From Nocardioidaceae bacterium (GTDB lineage Bacteria > Actinomycetota > Actinomycetes > Propionibacteriales > Nocardioidaceae): a stretch of 64,000 nt of DNA. The stretch covers positions 1 through 64,000 of the forward strand of contig WQZX01000006.1 of assembly GCA_009780515.1 (NCBI GenBank), written 5' to 3'. A program made the position numbers and the translations under genes. The notes below the pieces were generated by a model. That model ran no database searches and had not been told where the DNA came from. It saw only the letters and a program-made list of their open reading frames with translations. Every line of letters begins with the position of its first letter. The first letter of the stretch is position 1. Of the stretch, positions 1-8,388 are shown piece by piece.

Positions 1-77
1 ACGAGGTGTCCTTTGCTCGGCGTCGAATCGTGTGTGTGAGAACTCCGATTCTCCCGCCCAGCAAGGGCATTCTCGTC

Positions 78-281
78 CTACGCCACGCTCACACCGGCAA
101 CCTCATCGGTGGATCCGGGCTGATTCGAGGGGCGCTTGACCTCCTTGCGGAGCTGGAAATCGATGGGGTACGGCGCTCTGGCGTAGTCGACCAGGGCGGA
201 GGCGAATCCGGCCTCGACAAAGTGCGCAAGGAACTTCTCGCTGACGGTCCGGTCGTAGCGAAGGTCTCCGAAGTCGACCAT
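78..281 (-). CDS. Small hypothetical protein (67 aa)
   Basis: The start was taken at ATG 281 rather than the longer GTG of the ORF track because GGAG lies about 8 nt upstream of this ATG on the minus strand. The product begins MVDFGDLRYDRTVSEKF and has balanced, non-shadow amino-acid composition with a helix-friendly first half and a polar tail. No family was recognised. It sits at the left edge of the window in a stretch that looks accessory (see the tRNA-Val entry), so it may be a gene remnant. Function unknown. Confidence 0.4.
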   Translation of the reverse strand: MVDFGDLRYDRTVSEKFLAHFVEAGFASALVDYARAPYPIDFQLRKEVKRPSNQPGSTDEVAGVSVA

Positions 282-521
282 GTTCGAGCTCCGTTCTCTT
301 GATGGATTCACGCTACTTGACGGCGAGGGGCGGTCCGCCGCTCGATGTTCAGGCCGGCGATGCGTGCTTCGTTCTTCATGGCGCTGACCGTGCTCCCTGG
401 CTCCGACGCTTCCCGTCGCCGCACGCTATGCGCATAGGGCGTCGCTGGGGCGGGAATTGGCGGTCCGGTAGCCCGGAAGGACCATGAGAGTTGACCTGAT
501 GTGTCGGGGGCAACCGACACG

Positions 522-824
522 ATGCGACTCGTGATAGCAACAGCAATCGCGGATACCGACACCTCGACTGTCTGCCTAGGGGCCCCGCCCGAGTGGCAGT
601 GCGACAGCCTTTTCGCCGACTACGACAACGGCGCTGTCGGCATTCTCGTAGCGCCCATCGAGCCCGGGGACGAGGCAGGACGTCGACGGTGCCCGAACCC
701 CGCGCGCTGGCGACTCACATTCGATGCGCGGGACATCCGTGTGAGCCACAACCTCGTCGGCCTCAAGTGCGACGAGTGCAAGCAGTTCATGGATGGCGCA
801 TACATCGCGGCGCGCCGACTTTAG
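522..824 (+). CDS. Small Cys-containing hypothetical protein (100 aa)
   Basis: The reading frame opens at GTG 501, but ATG 522 has a GGGGG tract about 11 nt upstream and is preferred. Cysteines occur at RRCPNPARW and at LKCDECKQF near the C-terminus, a CxxC plus a further Cys that could bind a metal, as in many small actinobacterial zinc-ribbon-like proteins. No named family was recognised. It is isolated, with 240 nt to the left and 150 nt to the right holding nothing I can identify. The opposite-strand ORF 576..896 looks like a shadow. Confidence 0.45.
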   Translation: MRLVIATAIADTDTSTVCLGAPPEWQCDSLFADYDNGAVGILVAPIEPGDEAGRRRCPNPARWRLTFDARDIRVSHNLVGLKCDECKQFMDGAYIAARRL

Positions 825-962
825 ACCGCCCGAAGCGACAACTGTCGAGATGCAGTGACGGTTGACGAGGTGGCGAACCTTGGCGGACCGAGCCACGGCA
901 AGGTCATCGAGCAGAGTTCGGCGCGTGCGTGAGTAGTCGCGCGAGCTGACTGCCCGGGTCAG

Positions 963-968
963 TAGCCT
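963..968 (+). promoter_or_regulatory. -10 box, leaderless methyltransferase promoter
   Basis: TAGCCT ends 6 nt before the GTG start at 975 and no Shine-Dalgarno sequence is present, which predicts a leaderless transcript. Confidence 0.5.
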
Positions 969-974
969 CGGCGG

Positions 975-1586
975 GTGTCACGAGTTGAGGTCGCGGCGGC
1001 GTACGACTCCCGTGCCGAGGAGTACGTCGAGAAGCTGGGATCGGTGCACCAGATGGCGGACCGAGATCGGCTCACGATCGAGGAGTGGCGCGACAGCACG
1101 GCAGGCGGGCTGCTGGACGCTGGGTGCGGTCCGGGGCACTGGACCGAGGTGCTGGCTGAGCATGGTCGCCGTGACGTAGTGGGGATCGACGGGTCCACTC
1201 GGTTCCTCGAGTCCGCACGGGAACGATTTCCGGGCAATCGGTTCGTCGTCGGCGACCTATCAGCGCTCCCGGTCACCTCGCGATCCCTCGGTGGCATCCT
1301 GGCCTGGTACTCGGTGATCCACACGCCGCCGGGAGAACTGCCCGAGATCCTCGACGAGTTCGCGCGCACCCTCGCGCCGGGAGGTTCGCTCCTGTTGGGC
1401 TTCTTCGCGGGCGAGCCCGGCGGCGCGTTCGACCATGCGGTGACGACGGCGTACTACTGGTCCGCGGTCGCGCTGACGGATCTGTTCCACCGATGCGGCT
1501 TCACGGTCGACCACGCAGAGACCCGCCGAGACCCCGACGTACGTCGCACTCACGGCGAGTTGCGTGCGACCCGAACGACGACTTGA
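975..1586 (+). CDS. Class I SAM-dependent methyltransferase (203 aa)
   Basis: Motif I LLDAGCGPG (about residues 46-54) and the acidic motif II VVGIDGS about 20 residues later define a Rossmann-fold S-adenosylmethionine-binding site of the Methyltransf_11/25 type. A post-I motif FVVGDLSALP and the post-motif FARTLAPGGSLLLGFF also fit. Length is normal for a small stand-alone methyltransferase, and nothing in the sequence identifies the acceptor. The GTG start is supported by a -10 box 6 nt upstream. It stands alone between small orphan ORFs and a gene remnant, so it is probably accessory. Confidence 0.85.
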   Translation: MSRVEVAAAYDSRAEEYVEKLGSVHQMADRDRLTIEEWRDSTAGGLLDAGCGPGHWTEVLAEHGRRDVVGIDGSTRFLESARERFPGNRFVVGDLSALPVTSRSLGGILAWYSVIHTPPGELPEILDEFARTLAPGGSLLLGFFAGEPGGAFDHAVTTAYYWSAVALTDLFHRCGFTVDHAETRRDPDVRRTHGELRATRTTT

Positions 1587-1604
1587 GCGCATAGCCCCGT
1601 TCGC

Positions 1605-1805
1605 TCAACTCATCCGAGAGTGGACCTCGTCGAAGAGCTCGTTGAGCATCGCCTCCGCCCCCGGCGGCCCCAGCTCGGATCCGCCGAATCGGAAGACCTG
1701 ATACCCCGCGAGTTTGAGCCGTCGGTCCTCAACTGCATCGCGGAACAGCCTCTCGGGTCGCCCCAAAGAGTCCTGCCAGTAGGCACGTAGTAGGCAAGCA
1801 TCCAA
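1605..1805 (-). pseudogene. C-terminal remnant of an endonuclease-like protein
   Basis: The last ~45 residues (EDRRLKLAGYQVFRFGGSEL through LNELFDEV) resemble the C-terminal strand-helix of VSR/DUF559-like endonuclease-fold proteins common in actinobacteria. The ORF has no upstream catalytic region; the first ~20 residues read like out-of-context sequence running into a terminator hairpin and tRNA-Val. I infer a truncated gene end left at a recombination junction next to the tRNA 3' end. The family assignment is from memory of the motif pattern. Confidence 0.5.
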
Positions 1806-1806
1806 A

Positions 1807-1855
1807 ACGAAACATCTCCTGATCTGCGTCTGCGCAGGTCAGGAGATGTTTTCGT
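1807..1855 (-). terminator. Terminator of tRNA-Val(CAC)
   Basis: A long stem pairs ACGAAACATCTCCTGA with TCAGGAGATGTTTTCGT (one bulge). On the minus strand it is followed by TTTT, directly downstream of the tRNA. Confidence 0.8.
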
Positions 1856-1860
1856 GACGG

Positions 1861-1932
1861 TGGGTGATACTGGGTTCGAACCAGTGACCTCTTCGGTGTG
1901 AACGAAGCGCGCTACCACTGCGCCAATCACCC
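1861..1932 (-). tRNA. tRNA-Val (anticodon CAC)
   Basis: On the minus strand the acceptor GGGTGAT pairs with ATCACCC. The D-stem is GCGC/GCGC, the anticodon arm CTTCG-TTCACAC-CGAAG, and the T-arm ACTGG-TTCGAAC-CCAGT. The discriminator is A and no CCA is encoded. It is nearly the same sequence as tRNA-Val(GAC) at 3654. Its 3' end faces the accessory stretch at 1-1860, the usual geometry for integration at a tRNA. Confidence 0.95.
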
Positions 1933-1947
1933 GTGCGGTGGTCGAGA

Positions 1948-2622
1948 TTAGCGCATCGACACCGGGCGTTCACATTCGGGGCGGCGGAGGATGCCGAGGG
2001 TGATGAGCAGCTGTGCGGCGATGTAGGTCGCCATCACGGTGAAGGACTGGAGGGCCGGGAGGCCGGAGGTGAAGGCGTCGAGCGCGATGAGGGCGTCGGA
2101 GACGAAGAAGAGCGCGCCGCCGGCCCCGGCGAGCGGGTGAACGCCGGTGCTGGTGAGGGCCATCGCGGTGAGGCAGCCGCCGTACACGACGACGGCGGGG
2201 GTCATCGCGCCCGCTCCGGGCAGGCAGACGACGACGAGAGCGAGGAACGCGGCGAGGTAGGCCGCTGTCCAGCCACGGCGCCGGTGGAGGACGCTGTGGC
2301 GCCGGTAGGGCCAGAAGGCCGAGATGTAGGTGACCTGGGCGAGCAGGAAGCACGCGATCATCGCCAGGAACGCCGGGTCGCCGCCGAGAAGACGCGGGGC
2401 GGTGTCGCCGAGCCAGGAGAAGCCCAGGGCGAGCAGCAGCGCACGGACCAGGCGAGGGCGGGGCCCGAGGGTCGCCGCCAGCACGAAGAGCACCAGCGCC
2501 GGCATCAGCAGCACCTGGCTGGCGTCCGCCAGCGTGTGCGCGTGGACGAGCTGTGCCGTCAGGTGGACGACCGAGACGACGAGGTACGCCGCGAGCGCGA
2601 CTCGGGCGCGGGTGCTGGTCAC
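1948..2622 (-). CDS. YhhN (lysoplasmalogenase-like) family membrane protein (224 aa)
   Basis: About eight hydrophobic segments are visible, with the family's signature stretches FSWLGDTAP, YISAFWPYRR and ALFFVSDALIALDAF. Members (YhhN/TMEM86) include eukaryotic lysoplasmalogenases that cleave vinyl-ether lysophospholipids; the substrate of bacterial members is generally unproven. The ATG overlaps the stop of the aminotransferase gene by 4 nt (ATGA), so the two are translationally coupled in one operon. Length is typical for the family. The C-terminus ends close to the tRNA-Val 5' end. Confidence 0.8.
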   Translation of the reverse strand: MTSTRARVALAAYLVVSVVHLTAQLVHAHTLADASQVLLMPALVLFVLAATLGPRPRLVRALLLALGFSWLGDTAPRLLGGDPAFLAMIACFLLAQVTYISAFWPYRRHSVLHRRRGWTAAYLAAFLALVVVCLPGAGAMTPAVVVYGGCLTAMALTSTGVHPLAGAGGALFFVSDALIALDAFTSGLPALQSFTVMATYIAAQLLITLGILRRPECERPVSMR

Positions 2623-3320
2623 CCGCGGATCATCTCGTGCTCACGGGTGCGCCACGTCTCGAGGACCCTGCGTGTCACAGGTCCCGGGACCGGCAGGTCG
2701 CGGTCGTCCCATCGGTGGACGGGCTGGACCGTCCGGATGCTCGAGGTCAGGAAGACCTCTTCGGCCGAAGCGCAGACCTCCAACGGCTCGTCGACCTCGC
2801 GGGCGCCGTACCAGTCGAGGACGAGGTGCCGGGTGACGCCGGGCAGGCAGCCGCTGGCGAGGGTCGGCGTGCGCAGCTCGCCGTCGACGACGTAGAAGAC
2901 ATTGGCGCCGGTGCCCTCGCAGACGTTGCCGGCCGCGTTCGCGAGCACGCACTCGCCGGCTCCGCGGGCGACGGCGTGCCGCAGCGCGACCACGTTGTCG
3001 GCGTACGCCGTGGTCTTGTGGCCTACGAGCGGTCCGTGCTCGTTCAGGCGCCACGGAGCGGTGACGACGGCGATGCTCTCGGCCGGCGGTGGCGTCGGTG
3101 CCGGTGTGATCGCGAGGTCGCCGCCGGCGGCGGTGACACGGACGCGTCCGAGGGGGAGTGGGTCGCGGGCGAGCACGTCGATCAGCCGCCGCCGAACGTC
3201 GGCGACGTCGAGCGTGGCGAGCCCCGTGGCCGCTGCGGAGCGCTCGAGCCGGGCGAGGTGGAGGTCGAGCGCGAACGGTTGCCCACCCACCACCCGGACG
3301 GTCTCGAACAGGGCCTGCAC
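2619..3320 (-). CDS. Aminotransferase class IV, probable 4-amino-4-deoxychorismate lyase (233 aa)
   Basis: This is a fold-type IV PLP enzyme. The catalytic Lys is in GHKTTAYADNV, and the cofactor region reads NAAGNVCEGTGANVF followed by TPTLASGCLPGVTR. It would release p-aminobenzoate and pyruvate from aminodeoxychorismate in folate synthesis; a branched-chain aminotransferase is the alternative. It lacks the ~28-residue N-terminal strand of full-length PabC and opens at LFETVRVVGG, as ADCL domains fused to PabB do. The short start is real rather than an artefact: a TAGAGT -10 box lies 7 nt upstream of this GTG. No pabB is visible in the window. Confidence 0.75.
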   Translation of the reverse strand: MQALFETVRVVGGQPFALDLHLARLERSAAATGLATLDVADVRRRLIDVLARDPLPLGRVRVTAAGGDLAITPAPTPPPAESIAVVTAPWRLNEHGPLVGHKTTAYADNVVALRHAVARGAGECVLANAAGNVCEGTGANVFYVVDGELRTPTLASGCLPGVTRHLVLDWYGAREVDEPLEVCASAEEVFLTSSIRTVQPVHRWDDRDLPVPGPVTRRVLETWRTREHEMIRG

Positions 3321-3327
3321 GCGGGCA

Positions 3328-3333
3328 ACTCTA
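3328..3333 (-). promoter_or_regulatory. -10 box, leaderless promoter for the aminotransferase
   Basis: On the minus strand TAGAGT sits 7 nt before GTG 3320, with no Shine-Dalgarno sequence. It supports the short N-terminus. Confidence 0.5.
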
Positions 3334-3364
3334 GGGTGACGACGCCCCGAACTCCGACCCCGTT

Positions 3365-3393
3365 TTGGTGGTCTCCTGGGGATCGGCTAGTGT
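3365..3393 (+). promoter_or_regulatory. Probable promoter of the tRNA cluster
   Basis: TTGGTG and TAGTGT are separated by 17 nt, about 50 nt before tRNA-Gly. Confidence 0.5.
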
Positions 3394-3444
3394 TCTCAAC
3401 CGCACCGGCAAACCGGTCCGAAAGGGCCGAGAAGCAGGTGCGAT

Positions 3445-3517
<73 letters not shown>

Positions 3518-3563
3518 CTGAGTGGTCAGACCACTGGCTGACCCAGGCCAGGTAGACCACCGC

Positions 3564-3634
3564 GGTGGGTTGGCCGAGAGGCGAGGCAACGGACTGCAAA
3601 TCCGTGTACACGGGTTCAAATCCCGTACCCACCT
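3564..3634 (+). tRNA. tRNA-Cys (anticodon GCA)
   Basis: The acceptor GGTGGGT pairs with ACCCACC and the discriminator is T. The anticodon arm is ACGGA-CTGCAAA-TCCGT and the T-loop TTCAAAT. Second of the cluster. Confidence 0.95.
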
Positions 3635-3653
3635 CGCTACAACTCAACAGCTA

Positions 3654-3725
3654 GGGCGATTGGCGCAGCGGTAGCGCGCTTCCTTGACACGGAAGAGGTC
3701 ACTGGTTCAAACCCAGTATCGCCCA
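3654..3725 (+). tRNA. tRNA-Val (anticodon GAC)
   Basis: The acceptor GGGCGAT pairs with ATCGCCC, discriminator A, followed by a CCA that appears to be encoded. The anticodon arm is CTTCC-TTGACAC-GGAAG. Third of the cluster. Confidence 0.95.
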
Positions 3726-3734
3726 CCACCCAAA

Positions 3735-3776
3735 AAAGGCCCCGTGACCTGCAGGAATGCAGATCACGGGGCCTTT
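3735..3776 (+). terminator. Terminator of the tRNA cluster
   Basis: A 13-bp perfect stem AAAGGCCCCGTGA / TCACGGGGCCTTT is flanked by A- and T-rich ends. Confidence 0.85.
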
Positions 3777-4119
3777 GAAACTCACCGGCATGCTACGGAA
3801 TCGCTATCTCGACCCCGGGCACAAACGTCACAGCCGCCCCGCCCTCCGGAGAGAACGGAGCGGTCATGCGGTGCGCCAGGCCGGCCCGCTCAGATCAGTC
3901 CGCCTTGAGGTCGAGGGGCGGGTGGCCCTGACCGTTCTGGAATCGGGTGGTAGCGCGGGCCGGGCGGGTGGTGGCGTCACCGGATCAGCATCCACGAAAT
4001 GTCGGGCCGGCTCATCCGGATATACGGCCGCGGGGCCCTCTCGCCTCTGGGTAGAGTCTGCGCCAAGAGAGCGGCCCAGCCGTAGGGGTCGCCGTGCGAT
4101 CCCTAGATTGGTGGCTCCC
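3777..4119 (+). other. thrS upstream region, 343 nt without a gene
   Basis: This stretch separates the tRNA terminator from thrS. It contains GGGTGGTAGCGCG (about 3944), one base off the T-box core GGGTGGTACCGCG and preceded by CTGGAAT as in T-box leaders. It also holds alternative pairings GAACGG/CCGTTC and CGGTCA/TGACCG. However, a TAGATT -10-like box at 4104-4109 lies just before the thrS start and would give an almost leaderless transcript that excludes these elements. I cannot decide between the two. Confidence 0.35.
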
Positions 4120-6108
4120 GTGTCCGACATCTCGATCCTCATCCGCAACGACGCCGGAGAGGAGGAGCGGACCGTCGAGGCCGGCACCAGGGCCTGGCAG
4201 CTCTTCGCCGACGATCCCGACGTGGTCGCGGCTCGCGTCGGTGGCGCCTTGAAGGACCTGTCCTACGAGCTTGCCGCCGGTGACGCCGTCGAGTCGGTCG
4301 CCATCGGCAGCCCCGACGGGCTGGACATCCTGCGCCACTCGACCGCCCACGTCCTGGCCCAGGCAGTGCAGCAGGTCTTCCCGGACGCCAAGCTCGGCAT
4401 CGGCCCGCCGATCACCGACGGCTTCTACTACGACTTCGACGTCGAGAGCCCGTTCGTGCCCGAGGACCTCGCCAAGCTCGAGACGGCGATGCGCAAGATC
4501 ATCAAGGAGAACCAGCGCTTCGAGCGCCGGGTCACCAACGACGCGGACGCGCTGACCGAGCTCGCCGACGAGCCGTACAAGGTCGAGCTGATCGGCCTGA
4601 AGGGCTCCGGGAACGCGGAGGACGCAGCCGAGGGAGCCGGCGCCGAGGTCGGCGCCGGCGAGCTGACCATCTACGACAACATCAACCGCAAGGGCGAGGT
4701 CGCGTGGAAGGACCTCTGCCGCGGCCCGCACCTGCCGACCACCAAGCGCATCCCGGCGTTCAAGCTGATGCGGAGCGCGGCGGCGTACTGGCGCGGCGAC
4801 GAGAAGAACAAGCAGCTCCAGCGCATCTACGGCACCGCATGGCCGACCAAGGAGGAGCTCGAGGAGCACCTCCACCGCCTCGAGGAGGCCGAGAAGCGCG
4901 ACCACCGCAGGCTCGGCCGCGAGCTCGACCTCTTCAGCTTCCCCGACGAGATCGGCTCCGGCCTGCCCGTCTTCCATCCCAAGGGCGGTGTGATCAAGCG
5001 CGAGATGGAGGACTACGTCCGCCAGCGCCACATCGAGGAGGGCTTCTCGTACGTCGGCACGCCGCACATCACCAAGGACGGCGTCTTCCACACCAGCGGC
5101 CACCTGCCGTACTACGCCGACACGATGTTCCCGCCGATGGAGTTCGAGGGTGCGAACTACCAGCTCAAGGCGATGAACTGCCCGATGCACAACCTCATCT
5201 TCAGCAGCAGGGGCAGGTCCTACCGCGAGCTGCCGCTGCGGCTCTTCGAGTTCGGCCACGTCTACCGCTACGAGAAGTCCGGCGTCATCCACGGCCTGAC
5301 CCGCGTGCGCGGCTTCGCGCAGGACGACAGCCACTCCTACTGCACCCCGGAGCAGGCGCCCGACGAGGTCAAGCACCTGCTGGACTTCATGCTCAGCGTG
5401 CTGCGCGACTTCGGCCTCGACGACTTCTACCTCGAGCTCTCGACGCGCGACGACAGCAAGCCGGACAAGTTCGTCGGCTCCGACGAGGACTGGGCGACCG
5501 CGACCGAGATCCTGGAGAAGGTCGCCACCGAGTCCGGCCTCGACCTCGTGCCCGACCCGGGCGGCGCGGCCTTCTACGGCCCGAAGATCTCCGTCCAGGC
5601 CAAGGACGCCATCGGCCGCACCTGGCAGATGGGCACGGTCCAGTACGACTTCAACCAGCCCGCCCGCTTCGGGCTGGAGTACACCTCGTCCGACGGCTCG
5701 AAGCAGCAGCCGGTGATGATCCACTCCGCGAAGTTCGGCTCGATCGAGCGGTTCCTCGGCGTGCTCGTCGAGCACTACGCCGGTGCGTTCCCTCCCTGGC
5801 TCGCGCCGATCCAGGTCGAGGGCATCCCGATCGCCGAGCGCCACGCCGACTACCTGTACGACGTCGCGGCCCAGCTCAGGAAGCAGGGCATCCGCGTGGA
5901 GGTCGACGACTCCGACGACCGCATGCAGAAGAAGATCCGCAACGCGCAGCTGCAGAAGGTGCCGTTCATGGTCATCGCCGGCGACGCCGACGTGGAGGCA
6001 GGCGCGGTCAGCTTCCGCTATCGCGACGGCCGTCAGGACAACGGTGTGCCGATCGCCGAGGCGATCGAGCGAGTCGTCGCCGCCGTACGCTCCCGCGAAC
6101 AGGTGTGA
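4120..6108 (+). CDS. thrS: Threonine--tRNA ligase (662 aa)
   Basis: Cytoplasmic class II synthetase that charges tRNA-Thr. Domain order: TGS domain (about 1-65), editing/SAD domain with the zinc-type residues [11 protein letters not shown] and CRGPHL, catalytic core with motif 2 [13 protein letters not shown] and motif 3 region near the C-terminal third, then the anticodon-binding domain. The track ORF begins 363 nt earlier, but residues before [13 protein letters not shown] do not look coding, and GTG 4120 gives the usual actinobacterial length. First gene of the thrS-HIT-pgsA neighbourhood known from mycobacteria. Confidence 0.96.
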   Translation: MSDISILIRNDAGEEERTVEAGTRAWQLFADDPDVVAARVGGALKDLSYELAAGDAVESVAIGSPDGLDILRHSTAHVLAQAVQQVFPDAKLGIGPPITDGFYYDFDVESPFVPEDLAKLETAMRKIIKENQRFERRVTNDADALTELADEPYKVELIGLKGSGNAEDAAEGAGAEVGAGELTIYDNINRKGEVAWKDLCRGPHLPTTKRIPAFKLMRSAAAYWRGDEKNKQLQRIYGTAWPTKEELEEHLHRLEEAEKRDHRRLGRELDLFSFPDEIGSGLPVFHPKGGVIKREMEDYVRQRHIEEGFSYVGTPHITKDGVFHTSGHLPYYADTMFPPMEFEGANYQLKAMNCPMHNLIFSSRGRSYRELPLRLFEFGHVYRYEKSGVIHGLTRVRGFAQDDSHSYCTPEQAPDEVKHLLDFMLSVLRDFGLDDFYLELSTRDDSKPDKFVGSDEDWATATEILEKVATESGLDLVPDPGGAAFYGPKISVQAKDAIGRTWQMGTVQYDFNQPARFGLEYTSSDGSKQQPVMIHSAKFGSIERFLGVLVEHYAGAFPPWLAPIQVEGIPIAERHADYLYDVAAQLRKQGIRVEVDDSDDRMQKKIRNAQLQKVPFMVIAGDADVEAGAVSFRYRDGRQDNGVPIAEAIERVVAAVRSREQV

Positions 6109-6115
6109 GGTCGTG

Positions 6116-7105
6116 ATGCGGCTCCGGGTCGGCGCGGCGGCCACCGTTGCGGCCGTCGCGCTGCTCGGCGGCTGCGCGCTGCCCGCGAGCATCACGGGCA
6201 AGGACCAGGCGGGGCCGCGGGCGCCGCTCAGCTCGGCCTCCGCGTCCGGCGACGGCGGGGGAGCCGGGGTGCCGTCGGACGCCAGCAGCCTGGCGTCTGC
6301 CGCGCAGGAGATGGCGACGCGCGACAACGGCACCGGCGCCCCGGCGGACTCACCCGGTGTTGTCACCGACCCGAGCGCCATGCTCGGCGGAGACATCAGC
6401 TGGCCCCAGTGCCCGCCGGGCATGGGCATTCCGCAGAAGCGCTCGACCGGGCAGCCGATGCCGCTGCCCGACGCCGAGTTCGTCGTCGTCGGTCTCACCG
6501 ACGGACCGGGCTTCGTGGCCAACCCGTGCCTCAAGTCGCAGGTCCAGTGGGTGAAGGTCCACCGGCTGCCGTTGTCGGCGTACTCCGTCGTCAGCTATCC
6601 CGACGCCAAGGACCTCGCCAAGTACGGCGCCGACGGACCCTACGACCCGTCCACGCTGCCCGGCAGGCTCAAGAATGTGGGCTACCAGGAGGCGACGTAC
6701 AACGTCGGCTCGATGGGGAGCGCGGGGCTGAACACCCCGCTGGTGTGGCTGGACGTCGAGAGCGTGCCCGACTTCGACTGGCCCGCGAACAACACCGCGA
6801 ACAACGCCGCCGTCGTGCAGGGCGAGGCACGCGGCTACAAGGAGGCCGGGTACGCCGTCGGCGTCTACGGCACCCCGACGATCTGGAAGGGCATCGTCGG
6901 CGGGCTCACGCTCGGCGGGAACGTCCCGGAGTGGCGTGCCGCGGGCCAGACCTCGCAGGCCGAGGCCACCATCAGGTGCGGCTCCGCGTGGTCCATCCAG
7001 GGCGGTCAGGGCGTCCTGGGACAGTGGGTGGAGGAGCGGCGCGATCGCAACCTCACCTGCCCGGGAGCCATGGGCGACCTGAGCAAGTGGTTCGATCGGG
7101 GCTGA
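6116..7105 (+). CDS. Lipoprotein with GH25-like/DUF1906-like TIM-barrel domain (329 aa)
   Basis: A Sec signal with lipobox LLGGC (Cys20) predicts a membrane-anchored extracytoplasmic protein. A ~80-residue Ser/Gly/Ala-rich linker follows, then a domain starting GGDISWPQCPPG and containing TPLVWLDVESVPDF. The WLDVE acidic pair recalls the active-site strand of GH25-type muramidases, and the region GYAVGVYGTPTIW fits such a barrel. Muramidase activity is only inferred. It starts 7 nt after thrS with a GTGAGG Shine-Dalgarno sequence, so it is probably co-transcribed. It is absent from this slot in mycobacteria as I recall it. Confidence 0.65.
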   Translation: MRLRVGAAATVAAVALLGGCALPASITGKDQAGPRAPLSSASASGDGGGAGVPSDASSLASAAQEMATRDNGTGAPADSPGVVTDPSAMLGGDISWPQCPPGMGIPQKRSTGQPMPLPDAEFVVVGLTDGPGFVANPCLKSQVQWVKVHRLPLSAYSVVSYPDAKDLAKYGADGPYDPSTLPGRLKNVGYQEATYNVGSMGSAGLNTPLVWLDVESVPDFDWPANNTANNAAVVQGEARGYKEAGYAVGVYGTPTIWKGIVGGLTLGGNVPEWRAAGQTSQAEATIRCGSAWSIQGGQGVLGQWVEERRDRNLTCPGAMGDLSKWFDRG

Positions 7106-7152
7106 CCGCTCGGCGCGAGACAGGGGTACGACGACGCGGGGACGAGGGGACG

Positions 7153-7857
7153 ATGGTGGACGTGAAGCCGGATGGGCGCCAGCTGCGCTGGCGTGAGCAC
7201 AACGAGCAGCGCCGTCAGGCGATCGTGCAGGCCGCCGTCGAGGTGCTCGAGAGCCAGCAGCCGGGCGACGAGGCGCAGGTCCAGGCCGTCGCCGACCGCG
7301 CGGGCCTGAGCCGCACGGTGATCTACCGGCACTTCGAGGACCGCTCGGACCTCGACCGGGCCGTGCAGCGCTCCATCTGCGACCAGATCGGCCTCGAGCT
7401 GCTCTCCGCGCTCGCGATCGACGGCAAGCCCGACGAGATCGTCACCCAGGTCGTCAGCGCCTTCGTGCGCTGGACCGTCGCCCACCCGTCGCTGTTCCTG
7501 TTCGCCGACCGCGACCTCGTCGAGTGGGGGCCGAGCCCGATCGCCGAGGCGATGGAGCAGATCGCGGCCGGGATCGAGGACATCATCAGCACCGTCGTCG
7601 GCGCGCTCGGCGTGGAGCTGAGCCCCAACGACATGGCCGGCCTGGAGCCGTGGGTGTTCGCGATGATCGGCGGCGTCTTCGCGGCCGTACGACGCTGGCT
7701 CGGCCGACCCGAGCGCCGACCGGACACCGAGGGCTTCGTCGCGATGATGGCCGAGGTGATCTGGGTCCAGATCAACGGCATGGCGCTGTCGCGCGGGATC
7801 AGCCTCCCGGACCTGCCGGTCGCCGAGCTGCTCCAGCCGCTGAGTGGGGCGGAATGA
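7153..7857 (+). CDS. TetR/AcrR-family transcriptional regulator (234 aa)
   Basis: An N-terminal TetR DNA-binding domain spans about residues 20-70, with the helix-turn-helix VADRAGLSRTVIYRHF. A helical ligand-binding C-terminal domain rich in Trp and Ala follows. The effector and target genes cannot be read from sequence. Its stop overlaps the HIT gene start (ATGA), so it is cotranslated with a housekeeping gene, an unusual pairing. No clear palindromic operator was noticed just upstream. Confidence 0.85.
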   Translation: MVDVKPDGRQLRWREHNEQRRQAIVQAAVEVLESQQPGDEAQVQAVADRAGLSRTVIYRHFEDRSDLDRAVQRSICDQIGLELLSALAIDGKPDEIVTQVVSAFVRWTVAHPSLFLFADRDLVEWGPSPIAEAMEQIAAGIEDIISTVVGALGVELSPNDMAGLEPWVFAMIGGVFAAVRRWLGRPERRPDTEGFVAMMAEVIWVQINGMALSRGISLPDLPVAELLQPLSGAE

Positions 7858-8378
7858 CCGACCCCGACGGCCTGGAGCGCCTGTGGACGCCCTACCGGAT
7901 GGCCTACGTCCGTGGTGTCGAGGAGCCTGTCGCGGGCCCTCCGAAGCCCGAGTGCCCGTTCTGCCGCATCACGCCCGACCCGGCGACATCGGTCGACGAC
8001 GGGCTCGTCGTCCATCGCGGCAGCACGTGCTTCGCCGTACTGAACCTGTATCCGTACAACCCGGGCCACCTGATGGTGCTGCCCTACCGCCACGTCGCGG
8101 ACCTGACCGACCTCGACGACGACGAGACCGACGAGCTGACCGCGCTCACCAAGGAGGCGCTGCGCACGATCCGCGGCGTGTCCTCGCCGGACGCGTTCAA
8201 CGTGGGCATCAACCTCGGGTCGGCGGCCGGGGGGTCGCTGGCGGCGCACCTGCACCAGCACGTCGTGCCGCGGTGGACCGGTGACGCGAACTTCATGACC
8301 GTCACGGGCGGTACCAAGACGCTCCCGCAGCTGCTCGAGAGCACCCGCGATCTCCTGATGGACGCCTGGGGCCGGTAG
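7854..8378 (+). CDS. HIT-family nucleotide hydrolase/phosphorylase (174 aa)
   Basis: The histidine-triad active site is HLHQHV (residues 132-137) and the N-terminal zinc-type CPFC is at 34-37, with YPYNPGHLMVLPYRH before the core. Mycobacterial orthologues in the same thrS-HIT-pgsA position are Ap4A phosphorylases, so diadenosine tetraphosphate cleavage is the best guess. It overlaps the TetR stop by 4 nt. Its own TAG stop is embedded in the -10 box of the next gene. Confidence 0.85.
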   Translation: MTDPDGLERLWTPYRMAYVRGVEEPVAGPPKPECPFCRITPDPATSVDDGLVVHRGSTCFAVLNLYPYNPGHLMVLPYRHVADLTDLDDDETDELTALTKEALRTIRGVSSPDAFNVGINLGSAAGGSLAAHLHQHVVPRWTGDANFMTVTGGTKTLPQLLESTRDLLMDAWGR

Positions 8379-8381
8379 CCT
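8376..8381 (+). promoter_or_regulatory. -10 box, leaderless pgsA promoter
   Basis: TAGCCT overlaps the HIT stop codon and ends 7 nt before GTG 8389. Confidence 0.5.
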
Positions 8382-8388
8382 CCTGCGA

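Noticed and set aside
308-562. 84-aa minus-strand ORF upstream of the first small gene
   Set aside because: The last ~23 residues look plausible (MKNEARIAGLNIERR), but the rest is shadow-like with no start signal, so it cannot be supported.
1933-2895. 320-aa plus-strand ORF across the YhhN and aminotransferase genes
   Set aside because: It is a Glu/Gly/Arg-rich shadow; both minus-strand genes have family motifs.
2619-3320. Truncation of the aminotransferase N-terminus
   Set aside because: The short form is known for ADCL domains and the -10 box 7 nt upstream supports the start, so it is not treated as a broken gene.
4012-6534. 840-aa minus-strand ORF opposite thrS
   Set aside because: Same reason; the plus strand carries a complete ThrRS.
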